From Corynebacterium timonense (GTDB lineage Bacteria > Actinomycetota > Actinomycetes > Mycobacteriales > Mycobacteriaceae): a stretch of DNA of 64,000 bases. The position numbers were made by a program, and so were the translations under genes. This document shows positions 1 through 6,997 of the stretch, in pieces. Below the pieces are notes generated by a model that saw only the letters and a list, made by a program, of their open reading frames with translations, did not search any database and was not told where the DNA came from. The stretch lies in assembly GCF_900105305.1 (NCBI RefSeq), contig NZ_LT629765.1, forward strand, positions 2,356,001 through 2,420,000. The letters run 5' to 3'. Position 1 is the first letter of the stretch. Every line of letters begins with the position of its first letter.

Positions 1-357
1 AAATACCTTGAGGTCGACTAGCCTGTCGCCCTGGTCGACCTCAGCGAGATCCCGCGTGCAAAACCCCAGGTGGCGAAACCCCGAAATACCTTGAGGTCGA
101 CTAGCCCCAGCGCCCTGGTCGACCTCAACGAAATCCCGCGCGTAAAACCCCAGGTGGCGAAACCCCGGAACACCTTGAGGTCGACTAGCCCCAGCGCCCT
201 GGTCGACCTCAGCGAAATCCCGCGCGCAAAACCCCAGGTGGCGAAACCCCGCAACACCTTGAGGTCGACTAGCGCCAAAAACCTGGTCGACCTCAGCGAA
301 AACCCACACGCAAAACCCCAGGTCGCCTAACCCCGCAACACCTTGAGGTCGACGAGG
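1..357. repeat. Tandem palindromic repeat array A (about 84-bp period)
   Basis: Five copies of TTGAGGTCGAC start at 8, 91, 175, 259 and 343, giving periods of 83, 84, 84 and 84 bp. Each unit carries GAGGTCGAC, a 16-nt spacer and GTCGACCTC, so every unit can form a 9-bp stem. The remainder of the unit contains a conserved CAAAACCCCAGGT block. The array runs off the left edge of the window and ends just past the ribokinase stop codon. Because 84 is divisible by three, both strands stay open as repetitive reading frames, but these lack credible starts and protein character. The unit is homologous to array B at 17.4-18.0 kb. Confidence 0.9.
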
Positions 358-385
358 CCGGGAGACCTCAACGGCCCGCAATACC

Positions 386-1282
386 CTATTCCGGCAGCGC
401 GTCCCCCGCGTGTGGGTAGGAGGTCTGAGCGCCACGCCGGGTGGCGGCGAACGCGCCGACCCGCCCGGCGAAGCGGGCGGCGGGGACGAGTTCGTCGCCG
501 GCGGCGAGACGGTGCACGAGCGCGCCGACGAAGGCGTCGCCGGCGCCGGTGGAGTCGACGGATTCGACGATGGCCGGCGGGATGGCCACCACCTGGTTGC
601 CCTCAGCGACGACGGCGCCGCGCGCCCCGCGGGTGACCACGACTGACGCGAAGCCCAGCTCGATGAGCCGGGCAGCCATGCGCTCTTCCGATTCGGCGGG
701 GGCCGCGCCGAACATCGTCAGCACGAGGCCCGCCTCGTGCTCGTTGACCACCAGCGGGTCGGCGCGCAGCAGGTCGTCGCGGTCCACGGGGACCACCGGG
801 GCGAGGTTGACCACGACGCGACCGGTGGCGGCGCGCACCGCGGCGGAAAAGCCGGAGGCGGGGATCTCGCCCTGCAGCAGCACGATGTCGGCGGCGGCGA
901 TGGGGTCGGCGGAGGCGGTGACGCGGGCGTCGTCAAGCGAGGCGTTCGCGCCGGGCACGACGATGATGGTGTTCTCCCCGTCGTCGGACACGGTGATCAC
1001 GGCCAGGCCGGTCGCGCCGGGTTCGGCGGTGACGGCGCTGAGGTCCACGCCGGCCGCGCGTAGGTGCTCGAGCGCGGTGTCCGCGTAGGCGTCGGAGCCG
1101 ACGGCGCCGACCATGCGCACGTCGGAGCCGAGGCGGGCGGCCGCGACTGCTTGGTTGGCGCCTTTGCCTCCGGCTGAGACTCCCCCGTCGGCGCCGATGA
1201 GGGTTTCACCGGGCAGCGGGTGGCGCTCGACGAGCACGAACAGGTCTGCGTTGATGGAGCCGACGACGGCGATGGCGCTCAT
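386..1282 (-). CDS. rbsK: Ribokinase (PfkB family carbohydrate kinase)
   Basis: The 298-residue protein opens with AIAVVGSINADLFVLV, the ribokinase N-terminal strand with the sugar-contacting N-x-D, followed by the GGKGANQAVAAARLG glycine motif. It closes with the PfkB signature STGAGDAFVGALVHRLA, whose Asp is the catalytic base. It should phosphorylate D-ribose at O5 in the cytoplasm, feeding the pentose phosphate pathway. I chose the ATG at 1282 because upstream in-frame sequence overlaps the preceding regulator gene and has no family similarity. It lies 10 bp behind the response regulator on the same strand and may be cotranscribed. No ribose transporter is adjacent, so specificity for another pentose or a nucleoside is possible. 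Confidence 0.9.
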   Translation of the reverse strand: MSAIAVVGSINADLFVLVERHPLPGETLIGADGGVSAGGKGANQAVAAARLGSDVRMVGAVGSDAYADTALEHLRAAGVDLSAVTAEPGATGLAVITVSDDGENTIIVVPGANASLDDARVTASADPIAAADIVLLQGEIPASGFSAAVRAATGRVVVNLAPVVPVDRDDLLRADPLVVNEHEAGLVLTMFGAAPAESEERMAARLIELGFASVVVTRGARGAVVAEGNQVVAIPPAIVESVDSTGAGDAFVGALVHRLAAGDELVPAARFAGRVGAFAATRRGAQTSYPHAGDALPE

Positions 1283-1292
1283 GGGGTCCACG

Positions 1293-1892
1293 TTAGATGA
1301 TGCGCCGCTCGCGGGCCTTATCGACGGCCGCCGTCCTGTTGTCCACACCGAGCTTGCTGTAGATGTGGATCAGGTGCGTCTTCACGGTCGCCTCCGAGAT
1401 GAACAGCCGGGCGGCGATCTCCCGGTTGGACGCACCGGTCTGCAACGCCTGGAGGATCTCGATCTCGCGGGAGGACAGCGCCTCGTCGGGGCGCATGACG
1501 CGTTCCGCGAGAACGCCCGCGACCTGGGGCGACAGGACGCGCTCGCGGCGAGAGGCGGACACGACGGCGTCGTGAAGCTCCTGCTCTGGGGCGTCCTTGA
1601 GCAGGTAGCCGAGCGCGCCCGCCTCGACGGCGGCGACGACGTCGGCCTGCGTGTCGTAGGTGGTGAGGATGAGCACTGGCGGCCCGCTCGCGGCGACGAG
1701 GCGGCGCGTGACCTCGATGCCGTCCGCGCCGGGCATCTGGATGTCGGTGACCACGACGTCGACCCCATCCGGCACCTCCACGTCCCCGGAGGCGCCCTCG
1801 GCGACGACCTCGATGTCGCCGAAGGAATCGAGCACGGCGCGCAGGCCGGCGCGGACGACGGGGTGGTCGTCGATGAGCATGACGCGGATCAT
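1293..1892 (-). CDS. chrA: NarL/LuxR-family response regulator, ChrA-like
   Basis: This 199-residue protein has an N-terminal receiver with the acidic pair in LIDDHP, phospho-acceptor Asp50 in VVVTDIQMPG and the conserved Lys in YLLKDAPEQEL. The C-terminal LuxR-type helix-turn-helix (about 139-199) contains LSSREIEILQALQTGASNREIA and SEATVKTHLIHIYSKLGV. It directly follows the sensor kinase gene (stop to start with no gap) and is presumably translationally coupled. The pair lies divergent from the FtsX-type permease and ATPase, the arrangement known for chrSA-hrtBA in C. glutamicum and C. diphtheriae, where ChrA activates haem export. The name rests on this context and motif similarity, not an alignment. 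Confidence 0.82.
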   Translation of the reverse strand: MIRVMLIDDHPVVRAGLRAVLDSFGDIEVVAEGASGDVEVPDGVDVVVTDIQMPGADGIEVTRRLVAASGPPVLILTTYDTQADVVAAVEAGALGYLLKDAPEQELHDAVVSASRRERVLSPQVAGVLAERVMRPDEALSSREIEILQALQTGASNREIAARLFISEATVKTHLIHIYSKLGVDNRTAAVDKARERRII

Positions 1893-3002
1893 CTAACGCT
1901 CCTTCAGCGGGATCGTTGCGGCGAGCACGTTGCCCTCCACGGTCAGTTCGCCGCCGGCCTCCTCCACGCGCGCCCGCAGGCCTGTCAGGCCGAAGCCCTC
2001 GGGCCCGGTGATGCCGCGCCCGTTGTCGAAGACGTCGACGGTGACAACGTCACCCAGCATATCCACGGTGACCACGGCCTCGGTGGCGTTGGCGTGCTGC
2101 ACCACGTTGCTCAAACCTTCGCGCACGACGCGCTCGCTTATCGACGCCCCCGGCTCCCCCACATCCACAGCGTTGACGCGCACGTCAAGCGGCGCCCCGA
2201 GCGCCCGCTGGCGCTCCTCCGCGGCCCGCGCCAGCCTCCCGATGCGCTGCGGCAGCGGCTCGCGCGGGCCCGCGTTGACGGCGACGAAGCGGCGCGCCTC
2301 CGCGAGGTTGTCCGCGGCCGTCCGGCGGATGGTGTCGAGGGTGCGCCGCGCGTCGTCGTCCGTGATCTGCTTATCCAGCGCGCGGCCGAGCAAGACGATG
2401 GAGCTCAACCCCTGCGCCATCGTGTCGTGCACCTCGCGCGACAGGCGCGCGCGCTCTTGGTTGACGCCCGCCTCGTGCTCCGCGGCGGCGAGCTCCAGCT
2501 GGGCAGCCTGGAGCTCGTGCACGAGCTCCTTGTAGTGCTCCACCTCGGCACGCAAGGCCTTGTAGGACAGGACGATGAGGATGGCCAGAAGGGTGCCGAT
2601 GGTTGGGCCGATCACTCCCCCGGCGCCACTCATTGGGTAGGTGATCGAGACCGTGAACGCGAGGACCGCCGCCGACACGAGAACGCCGACCGCGCGGGGC
2701 AGAAGATAGATAGCGAGGATGACCAGGGGGAACTCCAGCCACACGAAGGCCGGGGAGGCCAGAGCCAGCGCCACCCACAGCGCGCACACCACCGCCAGCC
2801 AGGCCCAGGAGGCGGGTTTGGTGTACGGGCGGTTCTCCTTGTGCCACACCGTGCCCGCCAGGTACACCACAAAGAAGACGCCGGCGAGGACCACCAGCCA
2901 GGGCGAGCGCCATGCGGTGGCCAGCCCCACCACGAGCAGAACCGCGACGAGCACGTGCAGGCTCACGCGGAGGAAGACGAGGATGCGGCTGGTGTGGGTC
3001 AT
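1893..3002 (-). CDS. chrS: Two-component sensor histidine kinase, ChrS-like
   Basis: The 369-residue protein has about five or six N-terminal membrane segments (residues 7-150), a short coiled linker (151-185), and a HisKA_3 dimerisation domain with phospho-acceptor His192 in REVHDTMAQGLSS. It ends with an HATPase domain showing EGLSNVVQHANATEAVV (N box), DNGRGI and GFGLTGLRAR. Sensing segments embedded in the membrane with almost no extracellular loop fit intramembrane haem sensing as described for corynebacterial ChrS and HrrS. Start chosen at ATG 3002; the longer frame to 3065 has no membrane or domain content. The intergenic region toward hrtB has been enlarged by an IS remnant. Confidence 0.82.
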   Translation of the reverse strand: MTHTSRILVFLRVSLHVLVAVLLVVGLATAWRSPWLVVLAGVFFVVYLAGTVWHKENRPYTKPASWAWLAVVCALWVALALASPAFVWLEFPLVILAIYLLPRAVGVLVSAAVLAFTVSITYPMSGAGGVIGPTIGTLLAILIVLSYKALRAEVEHYKELVHELQAAQLELAAAEHEAGVNQERARLSREVHDTMAQGLSSIVLLGRALDKQITDDDARRTLDTIRRTAADNLAEARRFVAVNAGPREPLPQRIGRLARAAEERQRALGAPLDVRVNAVDVGEPGASISERVVREGLSNVVQHANATEAVVTVDMLGDVVTVDVFDNGRGITGPEGFGLTGLRARVEEAGGELTVEGNVLAATIPLKER

Positions 3003-3144
3003 AGTTTCCCAACGTAGCCGGGTTATGCCGTGGGGTGCGTGGCGCCTACCAAGGCCCGCGCCCATGCAAGAACGAGCGAGTTACCGTCGTTTGGTGGACA
3101 CCTGGTGTGTACGGATTGTGTGTCCGTAGGAGAGGGCGTTCATT

Positions 3145-3351
3145 GTGAGTCAATCGCGGAAGAAGTTCACACCCGAGTACGGGCGTGAGGCTGCGAAGCT
3201 CGTGATCGAGTTGGATCTCCCAATCGCGCATGTAGCCGGGGAAATTGGTGTCCGCCCAGCCCTTTTGGGCACGTGGGTCAAAAACGAACGCGAGCGACGA
3301 GGCTCATCCGACGGGATTGGAGTGGGCGGGTCTAGCCATCCCGTTCGTTGA
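3145..3351 (+). pseudogene. Truncated IS3-family transposase OrfA fragment
   Basis: Residues 1-53 match the start of an IS3-type OrfA helix-turn-helix protein (KKFTPEYGREAAKLV, then LGTWVKNERERRG). The frame then runs into unrelated residues and stops after 68 codons; no OrfB follows. A GTG start preceded by AGGAGAG at 3128-3134 is intact, so the relic may still be translated. The sequence TGGACACCTGGTGTGTACG upstream (about 3092-3110) looks like an IS terminal repeat remnant. GTGAGTCAA at 3145-3153 and TTGACTCAC at 3348-3356 form a 9-bp inverted pair at the ends of the relic. It sits between the sensor kinase and the exporter genes and marks an old insertion. Confidence 0.8.
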
Positions 3352-3469
3352 CTCACCCATCGTCCGAGCAGACGGTCATAATCTTCCTTTTGGTCATCGA
3401 TAATGGCTCAGAGTAGGAAACATCATTTTTCCACCGGGGGTTAGCACATGTCGCGAGCGGTTTTCGCAA

Positions 3470-3685
3470 CTAAGCGAATGGCGCCCAAGAGCCGCGCCTG
3501 ACCCTATGCCCAAAGCCTGAAAGCTGATCGACCGCAAAAATGGATATCGTGAATACAGTCAGGATCACTGTTTTAGATTCTCCGTGCAGCACGAAAGAGA
3601 GAATCGCCAGACACGTCAGCGCGACAAGAAAACTTATCAATACGGACAGTATTGTCGTGTTTCTTTCTGGTCTGAGTTTGGTCAT
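3470..3685 (-). CDS. Small two-span membrane protein, hypothetical
   Basis: I do not recognise this protein. It has 71 residues with a basic N-terminus (MTKLRPERN), then two hydrophobic stretches, about residues 11-30 and 36-52, separated by a short polar loop, and a basic tail. ATG 3685 has a well placed AGAGGGAAG ribosome site; an upstream ATG (3733) lacks one. Base composition is clearly more AT-rich than the flanking genes, consistent with acquisition along with the neighbouring IS fragment. It lies between chrS and hrtB. A role linked to the membrane haem system is possible but is not shown by the sequence. Two plus-strand frames over the same bases look like shadows. Confidence 0.5.
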   Translation of the reverse strand: MTKLRPERNTTILSVLISFLVALTCLAILSFVLHGESKTVILTVFTISIFAVDQLSGFGHRVRRGSWAPFA

Positions 3686-4103
3686 CGTCTTCCCTCTAGC
3701 AGTGTCTGTGCCAGTCAGCGTTATCGTCGGCAATGGCAGCTCCTATTCCACACGGGGCCGCGAAAGGTCCTGTCAGTCCGCAGTAGAAACCCGTCACGGT
3801 GGTGTATGCGGCAATTCCGACGTATCCTTTCTAACACTTATCGCCAGCCTTCTATGCGTCGGGGCGCGAATCTCACTCTCGAAAAGCGACCAGGGAAATT
3901 AGCAGCCTCGTAGGCTTATCGTCGTTGATCGCGAGCTATGGCCTTTCCTCTCGTCTGATCGGAAAGCTTGACGTTGTCATGTGGTGTCTTCTCGCGCCCT
4001 TTTTTCGGAATCGTAGACGGCGCGCTCATCAACCAATCGGTTGATCCCAGGTTCAACCTCCCGCCCGATGTGTCAAGGCCCTGCTCAGGCCCACAATTGG
4101 GGC
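3686..4103. other. AT-rich intergenic region upstream of the haem exporter genes
   Basis: This 418-bp stretch has no protein I can support. It is markedly less GC-rich than its surroundings, and short plus-strand open frames across it have no ribosome site and no family character. Its right end carries the perfect inverted repeat described separately at 4028-4045, probably part of the hrtB control region. Together with the IS3 relic it has pushed the two-component system and the exporter about 1.1 kb apart. Confidence 0.5.
4028..4045. promoter_or_regulatory. Palindromic candidate operator upstream of hrtB
   Basis: ATCAACC-AATC-GGTTGAT is a perfect 7-bp inverted repeat with a 4-bp centre, ending 58 bp before the hrtB start codon. 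Its position suits an activator such as ChrA bound upstream of a promoter. Assignment to ChrA is inference from position. Confidence 0.45.
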
Positions 4104-5075
4104 ATGTTCGTAGGAATCAGAGAAATCGCGTCCGCCAAGGGCCGCTTCAGCCTGATCGTGGGTGTCGTCGGGCTGATCACTCTGCTCGTCGTGATGCTGA
4201 CGGGTCTGACCGCAGGCCTGGGTAAGCAAAACACGTCCGCGCTCGAGGCGCTCAACCCCGCCTCGGTGACATTCGCGGATATGGAGGAGCCCTCGTACAC
4301 GACTTCGCGCGTCGAGGAGCGCCCCGGGTCCGTCGCGCTGGGCACGGGCCAGACGCTCATGCAGCGCGCCGACGGCTCCGAGGAGTCCGTCGCCGTCCTC
4401 GGCCTTCCCGAGGGCACGACGCTTCCCGACGGCCAAATTCTCGGCGCCGAGGCCATCGCCTCGAACGGCCTTCACCTCGCGGAGGGGGAGACGGTGCAGC
4501 TAGGTGGGGCGTCGATTAGCGTGGGCTCGCTGAGCGAGGACCTCTACTACTCGCACTCACCCGTCCTGTGGGTGCCCACCGCGACGTGGCAGGAGGCGAT
4601 GCACACAGACGCCGACGGAACGGTGCTGCTCAACAGCGACGACGACGGCATGATGCTCCCCCAGTCCTTCATGGCGCTTCCGGCGTACGGCTCGGAGCAG
4701 GGCTCCTTGCTCATGATCCAGGGCTTCCTCTACGCCATCGCCGCGCTGGTCACGGTCGCCTTCCTGACCGTGTGGACCATTCAGCGCACCCGCGACCTGG
4801 CCATCTTGAAGGCCATTGGCGCGTCGAACTCCTACCTGCGCAAGGACGCCCTCGGCCAGGCCGGACTGATCCTCGCGGCCGGCGTCGTTGCCGGAACGGC
4901 CATCGCGTACGGGCTCGGCCAGGCGGCGGCGAACGTTGTCCCCTTCGAGCTCAGCGTGGTCTCCATCGTCGGCCCGCCGCTGGCCCTGTGGGCCCTCGGC
5001 ATGGTCGGCGCGTGGCTGGCCACCCGTTCCATCACGAAAATTGAACCGCAGCTCGCACTCGGAGGTATCGCCTAA
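4104..5075 (+). CDS. hrtB: FtsX-family ABC transporter permease, HrtB-like haem exporter subunit
   Basis: The 323-residue protein begins MFVGIREIASAKGRFSLI, with a first membrane helix at about 18-40. A long extracytoplasmic domain (about 41-205) follows, then three helices near 212-235, 262-285 and 293-312. This is the MacB/FtsX topology of haem-regulated transporters. The N-terminal wording and the GLTAGLGKQNTSALEAL segment match what I know of corynebacterial HrtB, which removes toxic haem from the membrane. It is followed directly by its ATPase (hrtA ATG is one base after the stop codon). ATG 4104 was preferred over an upstream ATG at 4041 because that extension overlaps the operator region and has no membrane-protein character. 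Confidence 0.82.
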   Translation: MFVGIREIASAKGRFSLIVGVVGLITLLVVMLTGLTAGLGKQNTSALEALNPASVTFADMEEPSYTTSRVEERPGSVALGTGQTLMQRADGSEESVAVLGLPEGTTLPDGQILGAEAIASNGLHLAEGETVQLGGASISVGSLSEDLYYSHSPVLWVPTATWQEAMHTDADGTVLLNSDDDGMMLPQSFMALPAYGSEQGSLLMIQGFLYAIAALVTVAFLTVWTIQRTRDLAILKAIGASNSYLRKDALGQAGLILAAGVVAGTAIAYGLGQAAANVVPFELSVVSIVGPPLALWALGMVGAWLATRSITKIEPQLALGGIA

Positions 5076-5735
5076 ATGCTCACCATGAACAACGTCACCG
5101 TCACCTTCCAGGACGGCCGGGAGCGCCTCACCGCCTTGGACTCCATCTCCTTTGAAGCCAACCCCGGCCACCTCACCTTCATCGTCGGCGAGTCGGGCTC
5201 CGGCAAGTCCACCCTGCTCTTGGTGGCGGCCGGGCTGCTCACCCCCGACGCGGGCGAGGTGCTCGTGGGCGGCGCCCCGGTCAGCGACGCGGTGCGCCTG
5301 GAGAAGATCGGCATGATTTTCCAGCAGGCCAACCTCATCGGGGCGCTCAACGTGCGCGACCAGCTGCTGGTCACCGACCATATCCGCGGGATCACTCCCC
5401 GCCGGGAGCGCGCCGACGAGCTGCTCGCCGCCGTCGGCCTCGAGGGCCTTGGCGGCAGGAAAATGCAGCAGCTTTCGGGCGGGCAGCGCCAGCGCGTCGG
5501 CATCGCCCGTGCGCTCATGGGCGAGCCCTCGCTCATTCTTGCCGACGAGCCCACCGCCGCCCTCGACAGCGAGCGCAGCCACGAGATCGTGTCCCTGCTG
5601 CGCACGCTCGTCACCGAGCGCGGCATCGCCTGCGCCTTTGTCACCCACGACCGTTCCCTCATCTCACACGCCGACGAGGTCGTCGAGGTCAAGGACGGCC
5701 GCGTGCGCGAGGCGGCGCCGGCGCGGGTTGGCTAG
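5076..5735 (+). CDS. hrtA: ABC transporter ATP-binding protein, HrtA-like
   Basis: The 219-residue LolD/MacB-type ATPase shows Walker A GESGSGKST (about 38-46), Q-loop FQQANL, signature LSGGQRQRVGIARAL and Walker B LILADEPTAALD, with the switch His in VTHD. It powers the adjacent FtsX-type permease and starts immediately after that gene's stop codon. Together they make the haem exporter expected to answer to the ChrSA-like pair at 1.3-3.0 kb. Its TAG stop overlaps by two bases the stop codon of the convergent SsuD-like gene, leaving no space for a conventional terminator between them. Confidence 0.85.
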   Translation: MLTMNNVTVTFQDGRERLTALDSISFEANPGHLTFIVGESGSGKSTLLLVAAGLLTPDAGEVLVGGAPVSDAVRLEKIGMIFQQANLIGALNVRDQLLVTDHIRGITPRRERADELLAAVGLEGLGGRKMQQLSGGQRQRVGIARALMGEPSLILADEPTAALDSERSHEIVSLLRTLVTERGIACAFVTHDRSLISHADEVVEVKDGRVREAAPARVG

Positions 5736-6895
5736 TCGACGGCAGCGACCGGCCGCTCCGGCCGGGCAGCGGGGGCGTCGTGGTTGGCCACCGCCACGCC
5801 GCGGCGCAGCAGCTCGGGGATGAGGCCCTCGCCCACGTGGTACGTCTCCTCCAGGTTGGGGTAGCCGGAGAGGATGAAGTGCTCGAAGCCCGCGCCGGCG
5901 TACTCCTGGACCAGGTCGGCGACCTCGCTGTGCGAGCCCACCAGCGCGGTGCCGGCGCCGCCGCGCACAAGGCCGACCCCAGACCACAGGTTGGGGTAGA
6001 TCTCGAAGTCGCGCTCCGAGGCGCCCGCGGTGAAGGCGCTGCCTCGGCCGTGCAGCTCCGCCATGCGGCGCTGCCCCTCGGAGGCGGAGCGCGCCAGCCC
6101 CGCCTGGGCCTTCGCCACCTGCTCCGGGGAGATGTCAGCGAGGAGGGTACGGGCCACCCCCCACGCTTCTTCGGAGGTGCCGCGCGTGATGATGTGTAAG
6201 CGGATACCGGAGGAGACGCGGCGCGCGCGTTCGGCGGCGAGCGTGCTGATCCACTCGATCTTCTTCTGCGCCTGAGCCGGAGGCTCGCCCCAGGTGAGGT
6301 AGATGTCCGCGAAGCGGGAGGCAACATCGCCGGCGGGTGCGGAGGAGCCACCGAACATCACCGTCGGCGCTACCTCCGGCGGGCGCGGCAAGCTGGCGTT
6401 CTCGACGCGCAGGTGCTCGCCGTCGAGGGACACTGTCTCGCCGCGCCACAGGGAGGTAACAATGTCGAGGAACTCCGCGCAGCGGGCGTAGCGCTGCTCC
6501 TTGGTCAGGAAATCGCCGTAGGCGCGCTGCTCGGAGTCTTCGCCGCCGGTGACGACGTTGATGAGGAGGCGGTTGCGGGACAGCTTCTGAAAGGTGGTCG
6601 CCATCTGCGCCGAGAGGGTGGGGCCGATCTGGCCGGGGCGCAGCGCGATGAGGAACTTGAGGCGCTCTGTGGCGTCGATAAGCGATGCCCCCGCGAGCCA
6701 CGCATCCTCGCACTCGCGGCCGGTGGGGATCAGCATGGATTCAAAGCCGTTCTGCTCCGCGGCGAGCGCGGTTTGCGTCAGGTAGCTGAGGCTGAGTGGG
6801 CGGGGGGTGCCGGAGGCGGCGGCGCCGTGGCCGCCGCCGACGATCGTGCGGGCGTCACCTGCGGTGGGAAGGAACCAGTGGAATGTGAGAGCCAT
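5732..6895 (-). CDS. ssuD: FMNH2-dependent alkanesulfonate monooxygenase, SsuD-like
   Basis: The 387-residue luciferase-like protein follows SsuD closely: WFLPT at the start, IPTGRECEDAWLAGASLI, RLKFLIALRPGQIGPT, NVVTGGEDSEQRAYGDFL, then LTWGEPPAQ and SPNLWSGVGLVRGGAGTALVGS. The SsuD active-site Cys is present in GRECEDAW. It should cleave C1 sulfonates to sulfite and aldehyde with reduced flavin, scavenging sulfur. No ssuABC transporter or flavin reductase is adjacent. A palindrome at 6910-6925 resembles a McbR sulfur-repressor site. The gene converges on hrtA with overlapping stop codons. Confidence 0.88.
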   Translation of the reverse strand: MALTFHWFLPTAGDARTIVGGGHGAAASGTPRPLSLSYLTQTALAAEQNGFESMLIPTGRECEDAWLAGASLIDATERLKFLIALRPGQIGPTLSAQMATTFQKLSRNRLLINVVTGGEDSEQRAYGDFLTKEQRYARCAEFLDIVTSLWRGETVSLDGEHLRVENASLPRPPEVAPTVMFGGSSAPAGDVASRFADIYLTWGEPPAQAQKKIEWISTLAAERARRVSSGIRLHIITRGTSEEAWGVARTLLADISPEQVAKAQAGLARSASEGQRRMAELHGRGSAFTAGASERDFEIYPNLWSGVGLVRGGAGTALVGSHSEVADLVQEYAGAGFEHFILSGYPNLEETYHVGEGLIPELLRRGVAVANHDAPAARPERPVAAVD

Positions 6896-6909
6896 GCGCC
6901 TTACCTAAG

Positions 6910-6925
6910 CAGACAGAACTGTCCA
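6910..6925. promoter_or_regulatory. McbR-like operator upstream of ssuD
   Basis: CAGAC-AGAACT-GTCCA lies 15 bp before the start of the minus-strand monooxygenase gene. The C. glutamicum McbR repressor of sulfur metabolism recognises TAGAC-N6-GTCTA; this site matches eight of the ten fixed positions. The gene product is a sulfonate monooxygenase, so the match is functionally sensible, but binding is inferred. Confidence 0.45.
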
Positions 6926-6997
6926 ACCTCAACCGCTCTATGCATGGCGAATTAAATAATGTCACCAGCGCAAAGGCAAAGAAAGTGACCGCTCGGT

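Noticed and set aside
18..330. Repetitive frames on both strands of array A
   Set aside because: Same cause: 84-bp period divisible by three. Neither strand has a convincing start, and both are open at once.
1..357. CRISPR array
   Set aside because: The units are contiguous near-identical 72-84-bp blocks with no unique 30-40-bp spacers, and no cas genes are present.
3540..3913. Plus-strand frames opposite the small two-span membrane protein
   Set aside because: They lack ribosome sites and domain character; the minus-strand frame has a good site and clear helices.
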